Positions 1 through 9,037 of a stretch of 23,236 nucleotides of DNA are shown here, in pieces. Made by a program: the position numbers and the translations under genes. A model generated the notes under the pieces. That model had not been told where the DNA came from and made no database searches. It worked only from the letters and a program-made list of their open reading frames with translations. This stretch comes from Acidobacteriota bacterium (lineage in GTDB: Bacteria > Acidobacteriota > Terriglobia > Terriglobales > Acidobacteriaceae), in assembly GCA_021799405.1 (NCBI GenBank), contig JAJZAL010000061.1, positions 1 to 23,236 on the forward strand, read 5' to 3'. Numbering within the stretch: the first letter of the stretch is position 1; every line of letters begins with the position of its first letter.

Positions 1-3000
1 GATTATCCGACGATTCAGGTTGTTACCTACTATCCCGGCGCCAGTCCGGACGTAGTTGCCACGACGATCACGGCGCCCCTTGAGCGCCAGTTTGGCCAAA
101 TGCAGGGCCTCAGCCAGATGACCTCAACAAGCGCCGGGGGGATTTCCGTCGTCGTGCTTCAGTTCAACCTGGCTTTGAACATTGACGTCGCCGAACAGGA
201 AGTCCAGGAAGCCATCAACTCCGCGCAGAGCTTCTTGCCGGCCGATCTGCCGATGCCTCCGGTTTACAGCAAATCCAACCCTGCGGATGCACCGGTGCTG
301 ACTCTTGGCATCACCTCAGACACGATGCCGCTTTCTCAAGTGGAAGACCTGGTGGATACGCGCGTTGTGCCCAAGGTCTCTCAGCTCGCCGGCGTCGGGC
401 TTGTGAGTATCACCGGCGGCCAAAAGCCTGCCGTGCGAATTCAGGTTAATCCCACCAAGCTTGCGTCCTATGGCATCAGCCTGGAGGCGGTTCGCACGGC
501 GCTCACACAGACCAGTGTGAATGCCGCAAAGGGCAATTTTGACGGGCCGCGGCTGGATTACCAGATTGATTCCAACGATCAGCTCGTTCAGGCCGACCAG
601 TACCGGAATGTAGTCATTGCATACAACAATGGCGCGCCCGTTCTCCTCAAGGACGTCGGGCGAGTCTTCAACGGCGTTGAAAATGCCGACCAGGCCGCGT
701 GGATGAATCAGCAGCCGGCGATCATCCTGAATATTCAGCGGCAGCCCGGCGCCAACACCATTGCGGTAGTGCGCAGCATCAAGAATATTTTGCCGCGGCT
801 GGAAGCATCTTTGCCTGCCGGCATCCACGTCCAGGAGCTGACGGATCTCACCACCAGCATTCAGGCATCGGTGAACGACGTCGAGTTTGAGTTGTTGCTC
901 ACTGTCGGCCTCGTTGTCCTCGTCATCTTCCTGTTCCTGCGAAGCGTCTACGCGACCATCATTCCCAGTGTGGCCGTGCCACTGTCTCTCGTCGGCACGT
1001 TCGCTGCCATGTATCTGCTCGGATACAGCCTCGACAACCTGTCATTGATGGCCCTCACGATCGCGACGGGCTTTGTCGTTGACGACGCCATTGTGATGAT
1101 TGAGAACATATCGCGGTTCCTCGAGGACGGCTACTCCCCAATGGAAGCTGCCCTGAAGGGATCGGGCCAGATCGGATTCACCATCCTTTCTCTGACCGTC
1201 TCGCTCATCGCGGTGCTCATTCCGCTCTTGTTCATGGGCGATGTTGTTGGACGGCTCTTTCGTGAATTTGCCGTCACCCTTGCAGTGACCATCATCATCT
1301 CTGCTGTCGTCTCTCTGACACTCACGCCGATGATGTGTTCGCGCATTCTGCGTCATGACCCCCAAGCGCAGCAAAGCAGGTTTTATAGGGCCTCTGCGCG
1401 CGTCTTTGACGGAATGATCGGATTCTATGGCCGCACTCTGAAGAGGGTGTTGCGGTTTCAGACGCTCACGCTGCTGGTTGCCGCGGGAACGCTTGTGCTG
1501 ACGATCTACCTTTACATCACCATTCCCAAGGGCTTCTTTCCCACGCAGGATACCGGCGTCATTCAAGGCATATCTCAGGCTCCGCAAACCATTTCTTTCG
1601 ATGCGATGGCCAGAAGGCAACAGGCGCTTGACGACGTCATCCTCAAGGATCCGGCTGTTGAGAGCCTCTCTTCCTTTATTGGGGTAGACGGCATCAACAC
1701 AACCTTGAACAGCGGGCGAATTTCGATCAATTTGAAGCCGCTTCAGGATCGGAACCTCAGCGCCGCTGATGTAATCCGACGCCTGCAAAAGAGTCTCGCC
1801 AGCGTGCAGGGAATTCACCTGTACATGCAACCGGTGCAGGATATATCCGTCGATGACCGTGTCAGCCGCACTCAGTATCAGTTCACGCTCGAAGATCCAA
1901 ATATCGACCAACTGAATCGGTGGGCCAACCGGTTCGTGGCAAAGCTCAAAAAGCTCCCTGATCTGGAAGATGTAGCGACCGACCAGCAGAATGGCGGACT
2001 TGCCATTCGAGTCGATATTAATCGCGTCACTGCATCACGCCTTGGAATCGCGCCGGCAACCGTCGACAACGTTCTTTACGATGCCTTTGGTCAGCGGCAG
2101 ATTAATACGCTCTACACTTCGCTGAACCAGTACCACGTAATCCTCGAGACTTCACCTGAGTGGCGGCAACACCCCTCCAACCTGAGCGATCTTTATGTGC
2201 CGGCAAACATTTCGTCCGGTGCCAGCGGCGCGGCCGCGGCCACATCGTTTTCGGCTTCTGCGTCGAGTGCAGCCGGTTCCAATGCCCTGACCACCTCGGT
2301 GCTGTACACGCCGAGTTCGAATGTACTCACTCCTGCGGCGACTGTCCTTTCGAACTCAAGCGGCACCTCTGGCGGCACCTTTCCCGGATCTGCCCCGAAT
2401 ACATCCATCACCTCCGCAAGCTTGAACGCCGTCCCGCTCGGCGCGTTTTCCACGGTGAGCGAGGTCCCGGAAGCGCTCTCGATCAATCATCAGGATCAGT
2501 TTCCATCCGTAACCGTCTCGTTCAACCTTGCCCCGCATGCCGCACTGGGAAACGCGATTCAGGAAGTGGACAAGACGGTCAGCAGTATGCACTTTCCACT
2601 CAGCCTGCAGTCCAACTGGCAGGGGACAGCGGCTTCGTTTGTCAATTCGCTGTCCAATGAAGCACTCCTGATTCTTGCCGCGCTGGTGGTGGTTTATATC
2701 GTGCTGGGAGTTTTGTACGAGAGCTTCATTCATCCAGTCACGATTCTTTCCACATTGCCTTCCGCCGGCGTTGGTGCGCTGCTTGCGTTGATGCTCTTTC
2801 ACCAGAATCTGAATGTAGTGGCGATCATCGGGATCATTCTGCTCATTGGCATTGTGCAGAAGAACGGCATCCTCATTGTCGACTTTGCGCTGGAGGCCGA
2901 ACGTCTGCGCGGTAAGAATGCAAGCGATGCGATTTACGAAGCCTGCCTGCTGCGATTTCGCCCCATTGTGATGACTACCATGGCGGCACTTCTGGCTGGA

Positions 3001-3207
3001 ATCCCACTGGCTGCGGGCAGCGGGTACGGCTCCGAGCTGCGCCGTCCGCTGGGAATTGCGATGGTGGGCGGCCTGCTGTTGAGCCAGGTGCTTACCCTCT
3101 ACACCACGCCGGTGATCTATATCTTCTTTGACAAAGTAGGAAAGCGCCTGGCTGGTAAGAGACCAGATGAGCCTCTTTCCGCCGCTGGATACGGGCAGGA
3201 GTTGTAA
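1..3207 (+). CDS. mdtB: RND multidrug efflux pump, MdtB-like inner-membrane subunit (5' partial)
   Basis: Inner-membrane proton/drug antiporter of the RND (HAE1) family, exporting compounds through a tripartite channel. The reading frame is open from base 1 and already matches the family near residue 41, so about 40 N-terminal residues, including the first membrane segment, lie outside the window. An internal ATG at 100 is not the start. Visible marks are the early PGASPDVV and PLERQFGQM segments, the TM4 Asp pair (nt 1081-1086) of the proton relay, the periplasmic GFFPTQDTG segment (about nt 1530-1557), and TM10 IVQKNGILIVDFA, whose Lys corresponds to AcrB K940. The protein differs from its downstream paralogue by a Ser/Thr/Ala/Gly-rich insert of about 65 residues (nt about 2209-2425), so the full length would be about 1108 residues. 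It overlaps the next gene by one base (TAATG), which points to coupled translation. The MdtB name rests on pairing and order; substrates are unknown. Confidence 0.95.
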   Translation, partial: DYPTIQVVTYYPGASPDVVATTITAPLERQFGQMQGLSQMTSTSAGGISVVVLQFNLALNIDVAEQEVQEAINSAQSFLPADLPMPPVYSKSNPADAPVLTLGITSDTMPLSQVEDLVDTRVVPKVSQLAGVGLVSITGGQKPAVRIQVNPTKLASYGISLEAVRTALTQTSVNAAKGNFDGPRLDYQIDSNDQLVQADQYRNVVIAYNNGAPVLLKDVGRVFNGVENADQAAWMNQQPAIILNIQRQPGANTIAVVRSIKNILPRLEASLPAGIHVQELTDLTTSIQASVNDVEFELLLTVGLVVLVIFLFLRSVYATIIPSVAVPLSLVGTFAAMYLLGYSLDNLSLMALTIATGFVVDDAIVMIENISRFLEDGYSPMEAALKGSGQIGFTILSLTVSLIAVLIPLLFMGDVVGRLFREFAVTLAVTIIISAVVSLTLTPMMCSRILRHDPQAQQSRFYRASARVFDGMIGFYGRTLKRVLRFQTLTLLVAAGTLVLTIYLYITIPKGFFPTQDTGVIQGISQAPQTISFDAMARRQQALDDVILKDPAVESLSSFIGVDGINTTLNSGRISINLKPLQDRNLSAADVIRRLQKSLASVQGIHLYMQPVQDISVDDRVSRTQYQFTLEDPNIDQLNRWANRFVAKLKKLPDLEDVATDQQNGGLAIRVDINRVTASRLGIAPATVDNVLYDAFGQRQINTLYTSLNQYHVILETSPEWRQHPSNLSDLYVPANISSGASGAAAATSFSASASSAAGSNALTTSVLYTPSSNVLTPAATVLSNSSGTSGGTFPGSAPNTSITSASLNAVPLGAFSTVSEVPEALSINHQDQFPSVTVSFNLAPHAALGNAIQEVDKTVSSMHFPLSLQSNWQGTAASFVNSLSNEALLILAALVVVYIVLGVLYESFIHPVTILSTLPSAGVGALLALMLFHQNLNVVAIIGIILLIGIVQKNGILIVDFALEAERLRGKNASDAIYEACLLRFRPIVMTTMAALLAGIPLAAGSGYGSELRRPLGIAMVGGLLLSQVLTLYTTPVIYIFFDKVGKRLAGKRPDEPLSAAGYGQEL

Positions 3208-6200
3208 TGAACCCCTCTGCTCCGTTTATCAAGCGTCCAATCGCGACAACATTGCTGACGATCGCGGTTGCTATCGCGGGAGCGGTGGGTTACTTCGTGT
3301 TGCCGGTGTCGCCATTGCCGCAGGTTGATTTTCCTACGATCAACGTCAACGCGAACCTGCCTGGCGCCAGCGCAGAGGTGATGGCTTCCTCGGTTGCGAC
3401 CCCTTTGGAGAGGCAATTTGGGCACATCGCCGGCTTGACGCAAATGACGTCTTCCAGTTCGCTTGGCAGCACCTCCATTACTCTGCAATTTGATCTCAAT
3501 CGCAATATCAACGGCGCGGCACGTGACGTCCAGGCTGCGATCAACGCGGCTCGCACCTATTTGCCGACTAACCTTCCCTCGAATCCGAGCTACTTCAAGG
3601 TAAACCCTGCTGACAGTCCGATCCTGATCATTTCTCTGACCTCGAAGAAATACGACACAACTTACGTTTACGACAAATCGTCGACCATCCTGCAGCAGCG
3701 GCTGTCTCAGATTGATGGTGTAGGGCAGGTGTTCATCGGTGGCGCTGCAAGCCCAGCTGTGCGCGTTGAGGTGAACCCAACAGAGTTGGAGAGTTATGGA
3801 CTGACAATGAGTCAGGTTCAGGCAGCACTCAGTGTGCAGAACGCCGATCAGCCGGCAGGACAGATTGCGAACCAGTCGATGACTGCCGATATTCAGACGA
3901 ACGATCAGATCTCGGATGCGGCCCAATATCGTCCGCTCATCATCGGCTATCACGATGGTGAAGCAGTCCGGCTCCGAGATGTGGCCGACGTGTACAACGG
4001 ATCGCAGAATGTCCGCACGGCTGGCTACACGAATGGGGTTCCGTCTGTAACTGTCATTATTTTTCGTCAGCCCGGCGCGAATGTTATCTCCACCGTCGAC
4101 CGGATCAAAGCACAGTTGCCGTCGCTCGAAGCTGATATTCCGGCCGGGATCAATCTGCATATCGTCCATGACCGCACCGTCACGATTCGGGCCTCGGTGC
4201 ATGATGTTGAACTGACCCTTTCGGTTTCGATTCTGCTCGTTATCCTTGTCGTCTTTGTCTTCCTGCGCAGCCCGCGTTCGACACTCATTCCGAGCGTTGC
4301 CGTGCCTGTTTCGCTGATTGGCACTTTTGCCGTGATGTACTTATTGGGCTATAGCCTTGACAACCTCTCGTTAATGGCTCTCACCATTGCCGCCGGGTTC
4401 GTCGTCGATGACGCCATCGTGGTCATGGAGAATATCACGCGCCATCTAGATGCGGGCATGAAGCCGGTTGCGGCGGCCATGAGAGGCGCCGAAGAGATCG
4501 GATTTACGATCTTCACGATCAGCATCTCTCTCATTGCCGTATTCATCCCCATCCTGTTGATGGGCGGGATTGTGGGGCGGCTGTTTAGAGAATTCGCCGT
4601 TACGCTCGCGACAGCAATCATAATCTCGATGATTGTGTCATTGACCACAACGCCAACGATGTGCGCGCATCTGCTGAAGACGCGGGATCGCGAGAAGCAT
4701 GGCCGTTTATATCGGGCAAATGAGAGAGTTTTTAACAGTCTGTTGTCAGGCTATGGCAAGTCGCTCGAATGGGTGCTCGAGAATCCCGTATTTATGCTGC
4801 TTGTCCTGGCAGTGATGATTTCGTTGAATTTTGTTCTCATCGCGCGGATTCCGAAGGGCTTTTTCCCGGAGCAGGATACAGGGTTCATCATCGGCGGAGT
4901 GCAGGGGCCGCAGGATGCATCCTTTCCCTTCATGAACTATTCCTTGTTGCAGATCGTGAAGGTCATCAAGTCCGATCCTGCCGTGCAAAGCGTGAATGCA
5001 TACACAGGTGGCCGAGGAGCGACAAACAATGGGTTCGTATTCGCAACGCTAAAGCCCTTGAGCGTTCGCAAAATCAGCGCCATGGGGGTGATCAACCGTT
5101 TGCGCCCCAAGCTGAATCGCCTGCCGGTTGCCTCGACGTTTCTGCAGGCCGCACAGGATATCCGCATTGGAGGCAGAGCCAGCAATGCGCAATATCAGTA
5201 CACCATTCAGTCGGATAACGTTGCTGATCTTGAACGCTGGGGACCGGTTCTAAAGGCGCAGATGCAGAAACTGCCGGGTCTGCAGGACGTGAATAGCGAT
5301 CAGCAGGACGGAGGCCTTGCCGAGAATGTCGAATTTAACCGGCTGGTGGCGGCTCGGCTGGGCCAGACTCCTCAATCTCTGGATCGTGCTCTCTACTCCG
5401 CCTTCGGCCAGTCTGAAGTGTCAGTTATTTACAAACCTCTCAATCAGTATTACGTTGTCCTCGAAGTTGCGCCAAAATACTGGCAGTCTCCCGCCGGGCT
5501 CAATGACATCTATCTCAAGACGAACAGCCTTGGCAGCAATGCGACCGCAATGACGCCACTGAGCGAGTTCGCAAGGTTCCAGCCGGGTACAACTCCGTTA
5601 CAGGTGAATCACACGGGACAGTTCCCCTCGGTGACCGTGTCGTTCAACCTGGCGCCGGGTGTTTCTTTGAGTCAGGCAACTCGCGAAATCGAGCAGATGG
5701 AGCAACGGATCGGCCTTCCTGGTTCGGTGCGCGGTTCGTTTTCCGGCACTCTGGAAGCCTTCCAGCAGTCGCTCTCGACCGAGCCTTTGCTCATCGTCAC
5801 CGCGATTCTTTCCGTCTATATCGTTTTGGGGATTCTGTACGAGAGCCTCGTGCATCCGATTACGATTCTCTCCACGCTGCCCTCGGCCAGCGTTGGAGCG
5901 ATGCTGGCGCTGATGCTCTTTCATAGGAGTCTCGATGTCATATCCATCATTGGAATCATTCTGCTGATAGGCATTGTGAAGAAGAACGCCATCATGATGA
6001 TCGACTTTGCCTTGATGGTAGAGCGCCGGGAAGGGAAGACGCCCAGGGAGTCTATCTACCAAGCCTGCCTGCTGCGTTTTCGTCCCATCATGATGACTAC
6101 CATGGCTGCGATTGGCGGTGCGTTGCCGCTCGCCTTTGGAACTGGAATCGGGTCTGAATTGCGCCGTCCGCTGGGCATCACAATTGTGGGTGGCCTGCTT

Positions 6201-6323
6201 CTGAGCCAATTAATCACCTTGTATACAACTCCGGTGGTTTACCTGACGCTGGACCGTCTGCGTTTGCGTCTGACGGGCAAACGTCAGGACACTTTCAATC
6301 CCGGAGAACAACCCGCGCTGTAG
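3207..6323 (+). CDS. mdtC: RND multidrug efflux pump, MdtC-like inner-membrane subunit
   Basis: Second RND pump subunit, 1038 residues, the normal family length. The ATG overlaps the stop of the preceding gene and has AGGAG at 3197-3201, five bases upstream inside that gene. The N-terminus has the classical FIKRPIATTLL start and first TM helix (about residues 10-32), followed by PLPQVDFPT. The TM4 proton-relay pair is D401-D402 and the TM10 Lys is K926, equivalent to AcrB D407/D408 and K940. Two large periplasmic loops and a repeated six-plus-six TM plan are evident. Two adjacent, non-identical RND genes match the MdtBC arrangement, which in E. coli forms a B2C1 heterotrimer; a heterotrimer here is inferred from that. 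It lacks the low-complexity insert of its partner. The outer-membrane partner follows after 12 bases. Confidence 0.96.
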   Translation: MNPSAPFIKRPIATTLLTIAVAIAGAVGYFVLPVSPLPQVDFPTINVNANLPGASAEVMASSVATPLERQFGHIAGLTQMTSSSSLGSTSITLQFDLNRNINGAARDVQAAINAARTYLPTNLPSNPSYFKVNPADSPILIISLTSKKYDTTYVYDKSSTILQQRLSQIDGVGQVFIGGAASPAVRVEVNPTELESYGLTMSQVQAALSVQNADQPAGQIANQSMTADIQTNDQISDAAQYRPLIIGYHDGEAVRLRDVADVYNGSQNVRTAGYTNGVPSVTVIIFRQPGANVISTVDRIKAQLPSLEADIPAGINLHIVHDRTVTIRASVHDVELTLSVSILLVILVVFVFLRSPRSTLIPSVAVPVSLIGTFAVMYLLGYSLDNLSLMALTIAAGFVVDDAIVVMENITRHLDAGMKPVAAAMRGAEEIGFTIFTISISLIAVFIPILLMGGIVGRLFREFAVTLATAIIISMIVSLTTTPTMCAHLLKTRDREKHGRLYRANERVFNSLLSGYGKSLEWVLENPVFMLLVLAVMISLNFVLIARIPKGFFPEQDTGFIIGGVQGPQDASFPFMNYSLLQIVKVIKSDPAVQSVNAYTGGRGATNNGFVFATLKPLSVRKISAMGVINRLRPKLNRLPVASTFLQAAQDIRIGGRASNAQYQYTIQSDNVADLERWGPVLKAQMQKLPGLQDVNSDQQDGGLAENVEFNRLVAARLGQTPQSLDRALYSAFGQSEVSVIYKPLNQYYVVLEVAPKYWQSPAGLNDIYLKTNSLGSNATAMTPLSEFARFQPGTTPLQVNHTGQFPSVTVSFNLAPGVSLSQATREIEQMEQRIGLPGSVRGSFSGTLEAFQQSLSTEPLLIVTAILSVYIVLGILYESLVHPITILSTLPSASVGAMLALMLFHRSLDVISIIGIILLIGIVKKNAIMMIDFALMVERREGKTPRESIYQACLLRFRPIMMTTMAAIGGALPLAFGTGIGSELRRPLGITIVGGLLLSQLITLYTTPVVYLTLDRLRLRLTGKRQDTFNPGEQPAL

Positions 6324-6335
6324 CGGAGAAACACC

Positions 6336-7889
6336 ATGAGCATTGCACGAAATTTCTCACCTGACCGACGCATTCTGGCCTTCGCCGTTGTCGCGCTGCT
6401 TGGTCTGATGTCCGGGTGCATGGTCGGTCCCAAGTACCGTCCTCCATCAGTTCCCACGCCGGTTGCGAAGAACTACAAGGAATCCACGGTGAACTTTCAG
6501 AATGAGCCTGGATGGAAGGTGGCCAGCCCGGGGCACGCGATGTTGCATGGCAACTGGTGGGAGATATTCCATGATCCGCAGCTCAATTCTCTCGAAGCAC
6601 AGCTGAACATCAACAATCAGAATATTCGTCTCTACTTTGAGAATTTCCTCCAGGCTCGGGCGCTGATTGCGGAAGCGCGCGCAAACTTCTGGCCAACCTT
6701 CACCACCAGTCCTTCATGGCAGCGCTCCAAGGCTTCGGGTAATCTAGCCAACACCTTTAATACTGGGACGGGCGCTTCCACACAGACTAGCTCCGGTCAA
6801 AAGAGCACTTCGATAACTTTTCCCTTTGACATTTCCTGGGCTCCTGACCTGTGGGGGAAGATTCGCCAGGAAGTTCGTTCGGCCGAATATGGTGCTCAAG
6901 TGAGTGCCGCCGATCTGGCGAATGAAAAGTTGACCGAACAGGCAAGCCTTGCCGGGTTCTATTTTGAGTTACGCGGTCAGGATGCCTTGATCGACATCCT
7001 GAAAAAGACGGTTGCCGCCGACCAAAACGCCTACCAGGTGAACGAGGGCTCCTATAAAGCTGGTGTCGGCGATTACATTTCCGTGATCGAGGCTCGATCC
7101 ACGCTGGAGAGCGCACAGGCTCAGCTCACCAACCTTCGCATTGCGCGTGCGCAGTATGTGCATGCGATCGCGGTGCTGATCGGCAAGTCTCCCACGGATT
7201 TTTCGCTGCCCCCCAATCCCGGCTTCTTTACGCCTCCACCCATTCCGGTGGGAGTGCCGTCTGAGCTACTCGAGCGCCGGCCGGATATTGCCGCGGCCGA
7301 GCGGACTCTTGCGGAGGCGAACTCAACCATTGGAATCGGGTACGGGGCATTTTTCCCGAGTGTCATGCTGAACGCCGCCGGGGGTTTTCAAGCCTCCACG
7401 TTCCAGCGCTGGTTTGAGTGGCCGAGCCGATTCTGGTCGATTGGCCCGACCATTTCGCAAACCATCTTCAACGGCTGGCTCTACAGGGCCCAGCTGCATC
7501 AGTACACGGCGATCTACAACGGCGATGTGGCCAGTTACCGCCAGACGGTGCTGACTGCGTTCCAGCAAGTGGAGGATAATCTGGCGGCGACGCGTCTCTA
7601 CTCGCAGCAGATTGCGCAACAGAGAGCCGCGCTGCAGGACGCGGAACACTATCTGCAACTGGAGCAGGTCCGTTACCAGAGTGGAATCGATCCTTATATC
7701 AATGTGATTACGGCCCAGACCACGGTGCTTTCAGAGCAGGAGACGCTTGCGGCAATTCAAGTGAATGAAATGACCTCCGCGGTGCAACTGATCGAAGCGC
7801 TTGGTGGCGGCTGGGATCGCTCGCAATTGCCGACCCCGGCACAGGTCGGCAAGAGAGTGCCAAAGGCTGAATTCGCGATGGAGCACTGA
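6336..7889 (+). CDS. Outer-membrane efflux lipoprotein, NodT/OprM family (TolC-type channel)
   Basis: Outer-membrane exit duct of the tripartite pump, 517 residues. ATG at 6336 has GGAG at 6325-6328 with a seven-base spacer. The N-terminus is a type II signal peptide: arginines at 11-12, a hydrophobic stretch at 13-25, and lipobox LMSG-C with lipidated Cys28, followed by the family signature MVGPKYRPP. Two outer-membrane efflux protein repeats follow. The second is marked by SELLERRPDIAAAERTLAEA (about residues 308-327), which is highly typical of NodT-family factors. The alpha-helical repeats and the GFFPSVMLNAAGG-like beta segment are also as expected. It is the last gene of the efflux operon; the membrane fusion protein must be upstream of the window or elsewhere. 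No T-tract terminator is visible between this gene and the tRNA promoter. Confidence 0.95.
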   Translation: MSIARNFSPDRRILAFAVVALLGLMSGCMVGPKYRPPSVPTPVAKNYKESTVNFQNEPGWKVASPGHAMLHGNWWEIFHDPQLNSLEAQLNINNQNIRLYFENFLQARALIAEARANFWPTFTTSPSWQRSKASGNLANTFNTGTGASTQTSSGQKSTSITFPFDISWAPDLWGKIRQEVRSAEYGAQVSAADLANEKLTEQASLAGFYFELRGQDALIDILKKTVAADQNAYQVNEGSYKAGVGDYISVIEARSTLESAQAQLTNLRIARAQYVHAIAVLIGKSPTDFSLPPNPGFFTPPPIPVGVPSELLERRPDIAAAERTLAEANSTIGIGYGAFFPSVMLNAAGGFQASTFQRWFEWPSRFWSIGPTISQTIFNGWLYRAQLHQYTAIYNGDVASYRQTVLTAFQQVEDNLAATRLYSQQIAQQRAALQDAEHYLQLEQVRYQSGIDPYINVITAQTTVLSEQETLAAIQVNEMTSAVQLIEALGGGWDRSQLPTPAQVGKRVPKAEFAMEH

Positions 7890-7946
7890 AGCGGACAGAG
7901 CGACAGGTCACGTGGTGTCAGAGGCGTCATCCAGGTGCTGACGGCA

Positions 7947-7975
7947 TTGACCCAATTCCATGCCGTTCGTATGAT
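7947..7975 (+). promoter_or_regulatory. Sigma-70-type promoter of the tRNA-Met gene
   Basis: TTGACC at 7947-7952 and TATGAT at 7970-7975 are separated by exactly 17 bases, each hexamer matching the consensus at five of six positions. Predicted initiation near 7982 would give a 5' leader of about 25 bases before the tRNA, which suits RNase P processing. Confidence 0.8.
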
Positions 7976-8006
7976 GAGAGAGCGACTCCAGCGTCCTGCT
8001 GAAGCC

Positions 8007-8083
8007 GGCGGCGTAGCTCAGATGGTTAGAGCGACGGACTCATAACCCGTAGGTCGGAGGTTCGATTCCTCCCGCCGCCACCA
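8007..8083 (+). tRNA. tRNA-Met (anticodon CAT), elongator type, CCA encoded
   Basis: The full cloverleaf can be folded by hand. The acceptor stem GGCGGCG (8007-8013) pairs with CGCCGCC (8073-8079). The D stem is GCTC (8016-8019) with GAGC (8029-8032). The anticodon arm has CAT at 8041-8043 between C-T and A-A. The T arm is GGAGG / TTCGATT / CCTCC (8056-8072). The discriminator is A8080 and CCA is encoded at 8081-8083. The first pair is G-C rather than the C1/A72 mismatch of bacterial initiators, so this is the elongator. The other CAT tRNA, Ile2 read as lysidine, is not excluded by sequence alone but usually has a different acceptor stem. Confidence 0.97.
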
Positions 8084-8211
8084 AAAGAAATCGACAAATT
8101 CTGATTGAAGCCTATCTTCGGTTTGGAAGCCGTGGGTGCATCCTGCCGGCGTGGTCAGTTGAAGCGGGCTGTACCGAATCCGCGAATAAAAAGCCATGGC
8201 AACCCGTATCG

Positions 8212-8249
8212 TTTTTGCGGGTAAGTCATTGATTTTACTGGATCGAATA
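8212..8249 (+). repeat. Dispersed intergenic repeat, copy A (GCGGGTAAGT type)
   Basis: Begins TTTTTGCGGGTAAGT and continues with a TTGATTTTA...GATCGA-like tail. It aligns without gaps to copy C at 13009-13046 with 31 of 38 identical bases. ACCC lies a few bases upstream and GGGT within it, so the head can form a small inverted repeat. Confidence 0.7.
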
Positions 8250-8381
8250 GAGTCGTTCCCGTGGTCCGATAGGGTGATTGAGATTGGCCAGGCGTGACGG
8301 TTCCCTAGTGAGATTTCATGCTCTATGGCGGATGCTCCTTTGCGCCATCAGGAAAACCGCGCAGTTATTTGGCAGTGTCGA

Positions 8382-8427
8382 TACCCCCTGTTTTTGTGGG
8401 TAATGCGATGATTTCAAAAGATCGATT
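8382..8427 (+). repeat. Dispersed intergenic repeat, copy B (GTGGG type)
   Basis: TACCCCCTG followed by TTTTTGTGGGTA, then TGATTT and GATCGAT. TACCC and GGGTA form an inverted repeat around the T-tract. It shares its first ten core bases with copy D at 13075-13111 and keeps the TGATT and TCGAT blocks at the same spacing. Confidence 0.65.
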
Positions 8428-8581
8428 CGTATTTTCGAGAATTCACTGCAAGGCAGAATGTCGGGCGGGACATCCATGCAGCTCATTTACTGATTTCCAT
8501 GCTCTTGCGCATCGCTTTTTGCTTCAACGTGTCTCTTATCGCGTTTTCGATTCATAGGTCGACAAACGAACGGAGTCGAGC

Positions 8582-8608
8582 GCGGCTTTTTCCTGAGGAA
8601 AATGCCGC
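8582..8608. other. Strong hairpin, three-base loop
   Basis: GCGGC (8582-8586) pairs with GCCGC (8604-8608), and TTTTCC (8588-8593) pairs with GGAAAA (8597-8602, six pairs), around loop TGA. One T/T mismatch (8587/8603) interrupts the stem, for 11 pairs in all. There is no downstream T-tract, so it is not a standard terminator. It may be part of a structured RNA or a palindromic protein-binding site. Confidence 0.5.
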
Positions 8609-8639
8609 CGGGCAGTATGCACGTTGTAAAGGCTTGAGT

Positions 8640-8674
8640 CGAAAACACTGAAGCGAGGTTGCAGAGTGTTTTCG
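8640..8674. other. Perfect 10-bp inverted repeat with 15-base loop
   Basis: CGAAAACACT at 8640-8649 is the exact reverse complement of AGTGTTTTCG at 8665-8674. The arm is followed by TGGGGG rather than a T-tract, so termination is unlikely. It lies 31 bases after the previous hairpin and about 360 bases before the S41 start. No function can be assigned. Confidence 0.5.
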
Positions 8675-9037
8675 TGGGGGAAGTGTTCCGGGAAAATCAT
8701 CCGGCGGCGTGCGGAGTTTTTCAATTGTCCTTAATTTCAGTGTAGCAATTCAGTGGCGAATTCCCGGCAACTTGGCGTGCTCTACTTTGCCTGCTTTCCG
8801 ATCTTTGCTGTGGCGCCGCCAGCAATCCTGCCAGTTGCGGAGGAGTGGGGGTGGTCTTCGACGGGTGGATGAAATATTGGCACCAAGTGCGCTGCGGGAT
8901 TCAGGCCAACAGAGCGGTCGGCTCGTAGAGTTCCGGGATCGGAGCCTGAACCGCGAAGGGGCCGTCTGTTTTGGCCGGTTGCTGCGCGCAGAGAGTATGA
9001 TTCAAGTAGCGCTGCGATTGCCGTGCTCTCACGAATT

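Larger units (their letters stand above)
8084..9037. other. Long intergenic region without a convincing gene
   Basis: About 950 bases between the tRNA and the S41 gene. Short open frames here (for example around 8318-8557 and 8709-9037) lack ribosome binding sites and recognisable protein features. The region contains two copies of a dispersed repeat (8212-8249 and 8382-8427) and two strong hairpins (8582-8608 and 8640-8674). I saw no consensus promoter for the S41 gene and no intrinsic terminator with a T-tract after the tRNA. A long leader or an unrecognised structured RNA is possible. Confidence 0.6.

Noticed and set aside
3117..4202. 361-codon minus-strand frame within the RND operon
   Set aside because: Arg/His-rich antisense product crossing the junction of two well-supported pump genes.
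7918..7942. GTCAG...CTGAC inverted repeat after the efflux operon as terminator
   Set aside because: Only five pairs, a 15-base loop and no T-tract.
8007..8083. Initiator tRNA-fMet
   Set aside because: The first acceptor pair is G-C, not the unpaired C1/A72 characteristic of bacterial initiators.
8318..8557. 79-codon frame downstream of the tRNA
   Set aside because: No ribosome binding site, it spans a dispersed repeat, and the product has no recognisable pattern.
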